Below are positions 47,556 to 57,101 of a stretch of DNA of 64,000 bases, piece by piece (positions within the stretch are counted from its first letter, which is position 1; each line of letters opens with the position of its first letter). The stretch comes from Diphasiastrum complanatum (Eukaryota > Streptophyta > Lycopodiopsida > Lycopodiales > Lycopodiaceae): contig CM055100.1 of the NCBI GenBank assembly GCA_029204225.1, forward strand, positions 67,040,472-67,104,471. Direction: 5' to 3'. The translations under genes and the position numbers were made by a program. The notes under the pieces are model-generated. The model made no database searches, had not been told where the DNA came from, and worked only from the letters and a program-made list of their open reading frames with translations.

Positions 47556-49769
47556 CTAGGACTCTAGATATTTCATTTGGTCGTCCAGGTTGAGCTCCTT
47601 GAGCTCTGCATCGGCACTTAGATTCACCTTTGACGTAGAAACTGCAGGCAATGTTGGCTCCATTTGACCTCGCGTCAACTGGTTTGTCACTGTTGGATGT
47701 CTTTCATTAAAAAGATGAGTTTTCGCTTGGTCACACAAGGTGAGCTCCTTGAGCTCTGCATCGGCACTTGAATTCACCTTTGATGTAGAGACTATAGGCA
47801 ATTTTGGCTCCATTTGTTCCCGTGCCAGCTGGTCTGTCACTGTTGGTTGTCCTTCGTTAAATAGGTGAATGAGATTGGGAGGAATGGTTGGCTCAGGTTC
47901 ATTTGTGTCGTTCTTTTCTAGTTGGTCCCCTGGCACAACTCTGACGACACAAGGTCTCCTGCCATTATATAATAACACAAGGTTAACCCCTTTTGCCAAG
48001 AAGGCCACCACATGTTCGTTAAACCAACTTAATCCCAAAATAGCGTCGAAGGCATCCATCTTCAAGATTGTGAACGTTAGTCGATTCTTCCAGGCTCCCA
48101 GAGAGATTGGTAAGTTGGTTGCCAATCTACAAGTGGTCATTGTACCTTTCGCGGTCTCCACACAAATAGGAGTCACATTTTCTTCACATTGGATGTCCAA
48201 TTCTCCTGTCAGTTTTTCTGACAAGTAGTTATGAGACGCCCCCAGGTCTACCATGAAGTAAATGATCCTGCCTTGAATACAGCCTTTCAGGTACAATAAC
48301 TTGGATCCTCTCGCAGGAGTCGCCATAAGATGTTCACGATAAGCCGCAAGTGCCCCTATCTGTTGCAAGGCATTCAGGTCAGACTCCGTCAAATCCGTTT
48401 CTGGGTCCTCTTCATCATCTTGTTCACCATCTTCTTGATCAAATGCCTCTCTCTCCATCCTATCAAATCCTTCAATGGCAGCCATGATTTGCTTATTCAA
48501 TGGTTTGGGGCATGATCTCCAAGAGTGACCTTGCTGATGACAGTTGAAGCAACGCATGGAACTGCCCACTGTTGGTGAGCTGTTGCTGTGACTAGTCGAA
48601 GATCCAACATTGTTTCTTCTCTGGAACATGTTCCCTCCATTGTTGCCTTGGTTGCCAAACCCTGTTTTTGTTGGGAATTTATTCACGCTACTCGAGGCTT
48701 GGTTGCCATTTGGAACTGAGTCCCCTCTTGAAAAGAAGCTCGGACTCGGTCTGGATCCACTAAATACTCTTGTTGAGGTTGCGGGAGCAGCTGGTGCCAA
48801 TGTGCTCTCATAATCACAAACCATTTCAGCCGCTCGAATAGTTGAATTGAAATCATGGGGAATGTAGCTGTCTATCGCACGTCGGGTCCAGGATTGCATT
48901 CCAGACAATAGGTAATGAGTTTTGTCCGCCTCGGACATATCTTCAATAACCCATACACTCTGTCTGAATCTATTGAGGTACTCTCGCAATGACCCTTTCT
49001 GTTTGAGCCCCGATAATTCTGTCCTCAATCTCATGTGTGAATCCTTCGGTATGAACTCCTCTCGTAACGCGGCTTTGAATGCGTCCCATGTTTGAAAATG
49101 CATTCCTGCCATCCGGTACCAATTTGTAGTGTAGCCCTCAAAATATGCTAATGCCAAGTCAGTTCTTTCTTCCTCAGGAGTGTTCATTAGACGGAAGTAA
49201 TGGTCCATGTGAAACAACCAATCTTCCACAACTCGAATATCACGCTCTCCTTTGAAAGTAGGTGGTGCTTTCACTTTGGCAGTCTTTCTTGGGCCCTCCG
49301 TGGTTCGCGCTCGTGGTTCTCTTGGTATCTGTGGAGGAGGCGCCACTGCATTCTCCCTAGTTGCTTCCAACTCTTCAAACCTGGCTTCGAGCTGTGTTAG
49401 CCCGTCTCTCATTTCTCTAGCAAGGTTAATTTGGGTAAGATTCATGGCTCGCAAGGATGTTTGCCATTCTTTCCTTTCGGTTTCTCTATCCTTCTTCACC
49501 TCGCTAAGCATAGCCGTCATTGCGCTTGATAAGTATTGTCGCATCTTCACTTCAAAGAGGTCCTGTTGTGCCTCTGGCAAGGGTTCATCTCTTGGTGTAG
49601 GTTCAGAAGGGCCACCCATCTCTTCATGGAGGGGCGCCACTGTGGAGTGCATACGCTCTTTCTTTCTCGACTTGGACCTGGTGCCATCTCGATGCATGCG
49701 AGAGCTGTATTCTCGAGTCAGCTCTTCTCCGTCCGTCAGTGCTCGTAACTCTTCAAGATGGTCCTCCAT
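47556..49769 (-). CDS. Gag with degenerate protease-like domain
   Basis: Intact 737-codon frame from the ATG at 49769. The N-terminal 120 residues are charged and probably partly coiled. The retrotransposon Gag core follows, with P-P-T-F-K-G-E-R-D and W-L-F-H-M-D-H-Y-F at about 170-195 and further on F-I-P-K-D-S. A zinc knuckle CFNCHQQGHSWRSC (CX2CX4HX4C) lies near residue 406. A retropepsin-like fold follows, with D-A-I-L-G-L-S-W, but its active site near 505 reads D-L-G-A instead of D-S-G-A. The C-terminal 100 residues are two tandem 50-residue units. No reverse transcriptase follows: the frame stops about 370 bp before the LTR. It should form the particle and bind element RNA, but needs protease, RT and integrase from elsewhere. 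Confidence 0.93.
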   Translation of the reverse strand: MEDHLEELRALTDGEELTREYSSRMHRDGTRSKSRKKERMHSTVAPLHEEMGGPSEPTPRDEPLPEAQQDLFEVKMRQYLSSAMTAMLSEVKKDRETERKEWQTSLRAMNLTQINLAREMRDGLTQLEARFEELEATRENAVAPPPQIPREPRARTTEGPRKTAKVKAPPTFKGERDIRVVEDWLFHMDHYFRLMNTPEEERTDLALAYFEGYTTNWYRMAGMHFQTWDAFKAALREEFIPKDSHMRLRTELSGLKQKGSLREYLNRFRQSVWVIEDMSEADKTHYLLSGMQSWTRRAIDSYIPHDFNSTIRAAEMVCDYESTLAPAAPATSTRVFSGSRPSPSFFSRGDSVPNGNQASSSVNKFPTKTGFGNQGNNGGNMFQRRNNVGSSTSHSNSSPTVGSSMRCFNCHQQGHSWRSCPKPLNKQIMAAIEGFDRMEREAFDQEDGEQDDEEDPETDLTESDLNALQQIGALAAYREHLMATPARGSKLLYLKGCIQGRIIYFMVDLGASHNYLSEKLTGELDIQCEENVTPICVETAKGTMTTCRLATNLPISLGAWKNRLTFTILKMDAFDAILGLSWFNEHVVAFLAKGVNLVLLYNGRRPCVVRVVPGDQLEKNDTNEPEPTIPPNLIHLFNEGQPTVTDQLAREQMEPKLPIVSTSKVNSSADAELKELTLCDQAKTHLFNERHPTVTNQLTRGQMEPTLPAVSTSKVNLSADAELKELNLDDQMKYLES
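47581..47880 (-). repeat. 150-bp tandem duplication in the E2 Gag C-terminus
   Basis: Two in-frame units with a period of exactly 150 bp (for example 'tgagctccttgagctctgca' at 47591 and 47741). Each encodes H-L-F-N-E ... S-A-D-A-E-L-K-E-L. Confidence 0.9.
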
Positions 49770-50588
49770 TATAGTCAGAGGTGTACTTCCAACAGATTAT
49801 CGCCTCAATCCTTTTTATATTTGAAGCTCTCCCTTCTGTCAGCCGGGCCCCACAGCTCTCTTTTCTTCTTTATTAAATCAGCTTCAATGAAAATATCCCT
49901 TCCTCAAACTTAGCACGCCCACATCACCTGAGAGCCAAGTAGGAACCAGGTCATTTGTGTCCAAGCAAGCACACGACAAACGGAACATACCAACCAAAGC
50001 AAACATAGAGGATCCCTCTCAAGCCACAAACCCCCCCTGAGACCGGACGTAGGACCTTTGCCTAGCCGCGCCCACACAAATCTATCACAGAATTAGCCCA
50101 CGGGGAAACATCCATCCAACCATCCGTGCTTTCACCATTAAGCAGCACATTGCCTCAGTCACGCCCCACCACTTTTTGGTCGATAGCCCTTATAGCTAAA
50201 CGATCGGCAGCTATCCCGCACCGGCAGCTAACCACCCGTGCTTTACACCCGAATTCGAGCAGCATCTCTGTATCAATGGTTAACCCGTACAGTTCGAATA
50301 TGTCGCCCCGCACCCCACAAGGTACAGACCGTGCTTTCACCTACCTAGGCAGCACTTTGCCTCATCCGTCCTACGTGCAGACAGCGCCAGGCCCGAACCG
50401 CGAGAACTGACCGTGCTTACACCTCGAGGGCAGCACTTTGACTCATCAAGTCCCCCGTTCTGCCGACCACCCCGACCGTGGACGCACCCGTGCTTACACT
50501 GTGGGCAGCACCTTGCGCAACGGTTGTCCTGACAAATCCCAAAAACGTGGCCATCCCTGTGAGACTTGCGTAGCTGACCGGCTAGTCG
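49770..50588 (-). other. E2 5' leader
   Basis: Untranslated leader of about 820 bp. From about 49965 it is almost identical to the E1 leader; the part next to the start codon is specific to E2. Confidence 0.8.
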
Positions 50589-50600
50589 GCTCTGATACCA
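50589..50600 (-). promoter_or_regulatory. E2 primer-binding site (tRNA-Met type)
   Basis: The minus strand reads TGGTATCAGAGC two bases inside the 5' LTR, as in E1. Confidence 0.9.
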
Positions 50601-50602
50601 CA

Positions 50603-51522
50603 TGTTGCGCCGGCGCCTCAAAGGGCGCTGGGACTTGAGCGGTTTCCCCAACACGCGCTTAAGTCTAACATTCATCCATCATGCACTTACGTAAAAGCCA
50701 ACTCAGAATCGTAACAAGCTTAACCATTCAGACTTAAGAAAACTGGAATCCCAACCAACCCGAAAGCCAACTCAGAATCCGTCCCCAAAAGGTAACCAAA
50801 GGCAAAGACAAGCCACACATGAAACCCAAGGCATAGTGGTCGCCAAACTGACCAATTGGCATAGCGGCAAGCCCCATGTCGATGACAGGGACCCTTAGGC
50901 GCCAGCGACGCAAAAAGGTTGTAGTAAGGGTCCTTCCACTTGGACCAGTCCCGGAGGCGAAACCGAAATGGTAATCATCCCCAAGGATCAACTTTATTAG
51001 ATTTGGAAGAGGTTACATTCATACATAGACTGACCGGTCTCGGGGCCACCAACACGTGCTGGGCATTGTGCCTGGCTCGTGCTGGTAGAGGGAGCTGAGA
51101 CCTGGCGACTGGATTCCTGGCGCTGGTTGAGCTGCCCAAGTTTCTGTCTGCCGGACTCCCCCTATAGTTCTGCTGTGATTCGGCGCACCCCCTCTGGTTT
51201 GAAACATAGTGCTTTCTGGTAAAGCACGCTTTTTAGGACTTAGTTTTTATTTTGCTGATTAAGCCTGACAAGCCTGGCAGAATCAGTCTGGCTCCCGGAC
51301 ATGGGTCCCGGGAGCCGTCCCGGCGGCCGAATCAACCTGCTTTCCTGACTAGGCCATGACTCGAGCTCCAGAGCTAGCTCATGACTTTGTGACTACTTGA
51401 CTGGCTCACCACAGGTCGGAGGCTCAGTCCTTGACATTCTAACTTGCTCTGGGACCTTAGGGAGTGTCACCCCTTTGAGTCTTACAGGGCACGCTGGGTG
51501 CACCCAAGTCAGCTTTACAACA
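50603..51522 (-). repeat. E2 5' LTR
   Basis: 920 bp, about five differences from the 3' LTR. Confidence 0.93.
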
Positions 51523-51527
51523 CTTCT
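51523..51527. repeat. Right target-site duplication of E2 (CTTCT)
   Basis: Exact copy of 46264-46268. The copia reading frame is continuous across the site once E2 and one copy are ignored. Confidence 0.9.
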
Positions 51528-52970
51528 CCATGCTCAAACACCTTCGAGATAGAGAGTGTAAAGGCTATGTAGCCTTCCTTGGTGGATAAGCATCCAACCA
51601 TGATCCATAGACTAGGATCACCATCTTTCTTTCTTTCCAAGAAACCACATACAAAGCAATAGTCTTCAAGAACACTGAGGTATACAACCTTAGGCTTATA
51701 ACTGAACAAGACTTCATAAAGTGCACTCCTTCCATTAGCTTCATAACTCCATAAAGTTTTGCATGATCATGTGCACCAAAAAACTTGAAGAGACAAGACA
51801 CAAATGTTACTTGTGGATCCATCAATGGTACATGCAAAGCAAGAAACACCTTCCTTGCTTACTGATAAAGAAAGATGAACATCGAAATGTTCCAACTCCA
51901 TAGAATGTTCTGTCTTTTTAGAAGACATTAAATATGGATCCATAAGTGATTTTGTCATAGAATAAGCCACTCTTGGCTTGATCTCCTTGACTATAATAGG
52001 CATAGACCTGAAGTTGGAAACATACAACTTCCTATGCCATAGCTCCTCTTGGAAACATAAGTCATCAATGTAGCATCACATAAACTTGAATTTTCATGCA
52101 CATCTAGCTTGAAAATACCTCCATATCTAGATCCACTTGCAAGGATCTTATCTTCTTTCTTTATGAAACAACCATTGATATTGAAATCCAATTTATAACC
52201 ATCATCTAACAACTTTCCTACACTAATCACACTCTTCGTGAGATTAGGCACATAGAGAACATTGGAAAGTGTAAAATTCATAGAAGATGTAAGTTTTAAG
52301 GAACAACTTCCAACACCTTCAATTGCACATGCATCACCAACTGCTGTGTATATTGATTTCTTAGGATCTAGAACAGATTCAATAGAAACAAAAGAATCTT
52401 TGGAGCAACTCATATGAGTTGTTGCTCCACTATTAATATACCATGATACATCATTAAAAAGTAAAGAAGAAAAACTAGACATCAGAAGAGATGCCTCTCC
52501 ACAACTTGCATGTGAGTCTTCTATGATACAACTGGTTTGAACTTCTTGTGTCTTCTTCTTGAAGTTAGAAGGATGAGCTGACTCATCTTCTACTCCACCA
52601 TAGTCTTTGTTCTTTGCTTTTTTCTTGGTGAAGGCATGAGAGTACTGGTTCTTACTCCTCTTTCTTGACTTGATCTCGGCTTCATGAAGGTTCTTCATAG
52701 ACTCCCAAGTCTCCTTTGCTGAGGTGCATGAACTAATCTTTACAACATCTCATCAGAGACGTTCAATTTGATGATATGTAGAGCGATTCTTGCTCTCTTC
52801 TTGAATCTTTGAGCCTCATCAAAAGCTGCAGGTTCAACTTCAGTTCCAGTTACAATATCCATTACACCATAGAGAATCAACAAGGATTCTATCCTATCCT
52901 TCCAAATTGAATAGTTAAAGGTGTATAGTCTTTCACTAGCTTGAAAGAGACAATCTCCTACAGATGCCAT
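51528..52970 (-). pseudogene. C-B copia gag-protease-integrase remnant
   Basis: From the ATG at 52970, Gag starts with N-Y-S-I-W-K-D-R and stops at 52740. A second frame (52698-51991) gives the Gag end and a protease whose active site reads Y-I-N-S-G-A-T-T-H-M: the catalytic Asp is Asn. GAG-pre-integrase (L-W-H-R-K-L) and the integrase start follow in other frames. Most of the integrase core is deleted, and only its C-terminal region (F-F-G-A-H-D-H) remains before E2. No zinc knuckle was seen. It is clearly dead. Confidence 0.8.
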
Positions 52971-53728
52971 GAATGTGAAGACTCTTGTAATTGGACTGCA
53001 ATATGTTTGAGCTTGTTCCTATCTAACTTGGAGTTGCTACTCTCTTTCACTATAGGTATTCTCAAAAAATGTAGTACCTTCCTATATGAAACACATGCAA
53101 CTGTATTTGAGACAGATCTCAAATATTCCACAAGACAAGCTAACTAGATCAGATACACAAAGTGGATTGAGACACTTTGGTTAGTTTGAATCCTACTTTT
53201 GGCATGTGTGAAATGCAACAAAAGAAAACACTATTGACACTCAGAAGGCTCAAAGGGTGTTCAATTACTTCAAACTCAGTCTTGATCTTTAGTTTCTTGT
53301 GTAGGATGCTCAAAACCATGAATTCAGAACAAAGTATAAATTGATTCAAATCAAAATGTTGTCACTCGGTTTTTGGACCTACCCTAATCCTCTTTAAGAG
53401 CTTATAACTCTTGCTTAGACACTTCAGATTGATTTGGTTTTAGTTTCTATGGAAAGTACAGATCATAAGCTTTCCATCAAGCTATAACACTACTATCTTT
53501 GGATCTATCAGCAAGGAAAACAAAGGGACTGAAAATCTCTAATTTTCACACGTGCGGAATTCCAGAATTCCGTACTACCTCAATTCAGGTCTGAAAAATC
53601 AGTTCAGGTCCGATTTGATCCAAATACACTTCAGAGAAGGGTTAGAAAAAGTGCAAAACTGCTTTTTTGCTTGATTTAGCTCTGAGTTACTTGTACAATC
53701 AGAGTTTTTAGCATGCAAAGCTTAATGT
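52971..53728 (-). other. C-B leader region
   Basis: Untranslated DNA between the PBS and the gag ATG of C-B, with no other feature apart from a G-box-like 'tcacacgtgcgg' near 53549. Confidence 0.6.
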
Positions 53729-53741
53729 GGCTCTGATACCA
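53729..53741 (-). promoter_or_regulatory. C-B primer-binding site (tRNA-Met type)
   Basis: The minus strand reads TGGTATCAGAGCC directly next to the LTR start at 53742. Confidence 0.88.
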
Positions 53742-54433
53742 TGTTGAAAATTCCAGAATTCACACCACGAGTGACTGACCTTGATTAACTTTGTGATTGG
53801 CACAGTACCCTGATTCTAGATTGTTCAACAAGATCTAGTTCAAAAGATATGGCTAATTCACAATCTAGCATGCTAATCAATAGACTATGATAGCAATGAA
53901 TCAAAGAATGATTAAAAGTACAAGATTACAACGCATAAGCATTAGTCTCAACACCAGTTAGAGAGAGAGAGAGAGAGCTAGAGAGATAACAAGAAAAAAC
54001 AGTTTAGATCCAACGAAGCATGAGATAGCTACAAAACTTTGGTTCTTCATTACTTTGTGAATGAGAATGATATGTACATATATAGGAGAGCCAAAATTCT
54101 TGGTACGCCTTGCATTCAATGCACATCCTACACCTATTCAAGTGAAAACAACTATTAACTTGACACCTATTTGCTAGCATGCATAGGTTGCACCTAACTT
54201 CTACCTACTTTCTCCAAATGGCAATTTCTCAACTAGCCATGTACAAATCTACATGCACGTATAAACTAGGAATCACTACCAAAATGACATGACCAACCCT
54301 ATGGGCTTGACCTAACCTACATTCTGAGTGGATATCTTGGCCTCACATGTGTGGAATCCACTTATGTACAAAATTTACATTATAGTACATGGTTTTTTAT
54401 CAAGCTAGATTTGTCAATTTTTGGAAATTCTCA
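53742..54433 (-). repeat. C-B 5' LTR
   Basis: Starts TGTTGAAAATTCC on the plus strand. The right end is less certain, probably 'ggaaattctca' at 54433. It has a (GA)7-8 run near 53960 and, on the minus strand, a TATA-like CTATATATG at 54076-54086. Confidence 0.65.
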
Positions 54434-54540
54434 AATTTAGCTTGATCTATCTACAACTCTCTTGCTAGATGAATGAATGCTTTTAGAAGTGTCTAAAAAA
54501 GCCAGCTACAAACAAGGAACTTTTGAGACTCCAATAGAGA

Positions 54541-55917
54541 ATGATGTCCATGAAGGATCTTTCACCACCTCTTAAAGGATCCCTTACATGTTCCATAAAT
54601 GTGTCTACAATAATGTAGACCACTTCAAAAACTATACATCATGCCAAGCCATGGATTCCAAGGCATTTTGTGCACTTGAAGATACATCAATTAAACTATT
54701 AAGTGCAAACATAATTTTGCCAAAGACAACTTGCCTTGCTTGATCCATATGATTGAGCCTTGATGGCTCCATCTTGATACTAATGGTTCTTCTTGGAGTC
54801 CATGGGTCTTGAGCTTGCTCCTCCACTTGACTTGATTCCAGACCATCAATGAATTGAATAAGGTGTTGATCCAACGATGCTTCTTCAAGTTTACAAATCT
54901 TCCACTCTTGAAAGATCACATTTCCATCATTGACAAATTCTTTGGTGGGAAACAAGTAGATTCTACAATCTCTACTTGAAGAGCAAAACACTACTATTAT
55001 TCCTATCATTGAAATAGGATAATCTTTGGTCCTTACATTGGAATGATCATGCTCAAAGCATGTGGACCCAAACATTTCCAATACAAATGATGTTTGATCT
55101 TTTATGACACTATTCAAACTATTACAAAAATAGTTATACAATGAAATTGCTTTATCAACAACAGCATCCATTCAACTTTGGCTCTAATACCAAATGTTAA
55201 CAGGGTTGTTCTCTCAAGCAGAATGAAGAGTGAGGCTTCGGTCTTGTCATACAAAGCACTAAACATCATAGATCTTAAAGATAAGCAACAAGTCACTCCA
55301 TGTCTACTAATACTATCCAAAAAGTATTCAAAGATAGTAGACTCTCCATTGCTCACCATCCTTGCAAGATGCACACTTAAATGGACAATTTGCATGCAAT
55401 TTGATGACTCGGCCATTGTCATTGAGGACTCCCTTGGAACTCTCATGCTTTGAGGCTGATCATCAAGATCTTCCTCCTTTTGATGCTCCTCCTCAATGCA
55501 AGCAAGATCACACTTTGCCAAGATCTCCACTTGAGTGATTTCCTCCTTTGTCAAGCTCACTCTCAAAAGCAATACTAGCTTTCAACTTAAACAATCTTCC
55601 ATGTTTAAATCCCTTTGCTATGCAAACATCATTCTTTAAAATGAAACAAACACCATGCTTAAAGTGGACATCCAAACCACTTTCTAAGAGTAGACCAACA
55701 CTAAGCATATCCTTGGTGATTGATGGTAATAAAGGACATTTTCTATATCCATACTTATTGAGGATTCTAGATACAAAGAGATGGTACCAACACCATCTAT
55801 CCTAGACTCTTCATCACCTGTAGTAGAAACAAACTTTTTAGCATCATTGAATGAGTGTTGGTGAGGATGTAGATGCCATGAAGAATACATCTACTTCATC
55901 CTCCTCCTCCTCTTGTG
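54541..55917 (-). pseudogene. Decayed copia fragment C-E
   Basis: Minus-strand pieces in several frames. Near 55820 is a post-protease segment with G-D-E-E-S-R-I-D-G-V-G. Then L-S-V-G-L-L-L-E-S-G-L-D and H-G-R-L-F-K-L follow near 55600-55700. The integrase C-terminus M-F-G-S-T-C-F lies near 55060, with a linker T-P-R-R and E-P-S-R-L near 54770. The left end has a scrap of reverse transcriptase (R-S-F-M-D-I) near 54550. The integrase core and most RT are missing. It is distinct from C-B and C-C. Confidence 0.65.
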
Positions 55918-56596
55918 CAAGGTTTCCTTGTGGCTAATACATACATATACTCGATGTTTTAAAATGTAGTTCCAATAACCTGAAGTATCAACAAATGCTA
56001 TTCATCAGTATCAACACAAAATGTTGCAAATCCTACTATCATCTACAAGGCCCTACAAGCATGAAGGTGCCTTGGATGAAGCTGTTGGGGGTTCTATGGA
56101 TAGTGAAGTTGCAGTGCTTGAGGATCTACCTCAGGCACTTATGATTGGAATGTAAATATTACAATATAAGTTCCGACAAATACATAGAAATATATCATCA
56201 CATGATGATGCATAGAATAACAAATAGGCAAACAGAATGTGGGCTATTACTGAAAGCCACGAATACATAATTTTGCTTTTAAGAACAATGTACATTTTCC
56301 AAAATACTAAATACTATTTGTTCGATGGAATCTTGAAGTCATTTGAGACAGCTTTGTATCTTTTTTTTTGAAAGGTACATTGTTGTTGCATGCATCTACC
56401 ATCCCAATGTTATGCGGTTTTGACAATTTCTATGCTTCTATTTAAATCCTTGCACTGTATGCAATTTTCTTGTCTTGGTCTTACCTGTACATCACATAAA
56501 CTTGTTAAACAGTATCAACATCGGGATTATTTTAAATGCAATCTTGCAATACCAAAAACACTGAAATAAGTCTAAATAAAATCATTGCAAGTCATT
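55918..56596. other. Unrecognised stretch
   Basis: No element end or gene was recognised. It separates the copia fragments C-E and C-C and may be host DNA. Confidence 0.35.
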
Positions 56597-56634
56597 TCAA
56601 ATGTGTATTAAAGAGAACACACATACACCTACCA

Positions 56635-56815
56635 ATCTCTCATTGACTCGAAAACAGAAGTATTCAGAAATATCATATTGCAGCAAAGAAAGCTCTGATC
56701 GAATGTGATCGAGTGTCCAATATTCCTCCACCTCAATTGTTGTAATAGTAGAATTATTTTGCTTTACTTGGATTTCTATTTGATCTTGATGATTCACTGT
56801 AAAATCCTGATCCAA
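56635..56815 (-). CDS. Possible host-gene exon
   Basis: A minus-strand open stretch with strongly protein-like content: E-V-E-E-Y-W-T-L-D-H-I-R-S-E-L, then F-C-F-R-V-N-E-R-L. It is followed at once by GTAGGT, a good splice donor (about 56634). There is no ATG at the open frame's start (it opens with TTG), and a stop lies just upstream, so it would be an internal exon. From memory, the W-T-L-x-x-[IV]-R pattern followed by F-x-V-x-G/E resembles a small ubiquitin-fold-like domain in some plant and protist proteins, but I cannot name it. No neighbouring exons were identified. Confidence 0.3.
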
Positions 56816-57101
56816 TGTTTTTCATTCATTTCCAACTTTGGACCATCTTCCATAATAAAATGTTAAAGAAAGCACTTGTTTTTCTATAAGATATCTAAAT
56901 TTTCATTGACGATCTATTGACTATGCACTTAATATTGCCATTACTCTTTTTATCACATTGATCATCAAGGAGGCTTGATAACATATCGTCTGTTACATCA
57001 CTACAAGTAATAATATTGTCGTTGTTTTACAAAAAAAAAGACCGAAAAGTTCCAAAAACAAGTCGACCAGCAAACAATGTTATGGTCTTTCACAAGTGTA
57101 A
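56816..57101. other. Unrecognised flank of C-C
   Basis: AT-rich, with nothing identified. Confidence 0.3.

Larger units (their letters stand above)
46269..51522 (-). mobile_element. E2: Ty3/gypsy element with Gag but no RT or integrase
   Basis: Complete insertion with two 920-bp LTRs, perfect TSD, PBS and polypurine tract. By eye the LTRs differ at about five positions (about 0.5%), so it is young. Its only gene is a 737-codon Gag with a protease-like domain; no reverse transcriptase, RNase H or integrase is present. The layout resembles the known TR-GAG class of plant non-autonomous elements. LTRs and leader match E1, which carries only Pol. It sits inside the copia element C-B. Confidence 0.94.

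Noticed and set aside
49252-49824. 190-codon plus-strand frame opposite the E2 Gag
   Set aside because: It is antisense to a well-supported Gag frame and has no recognisable domain.
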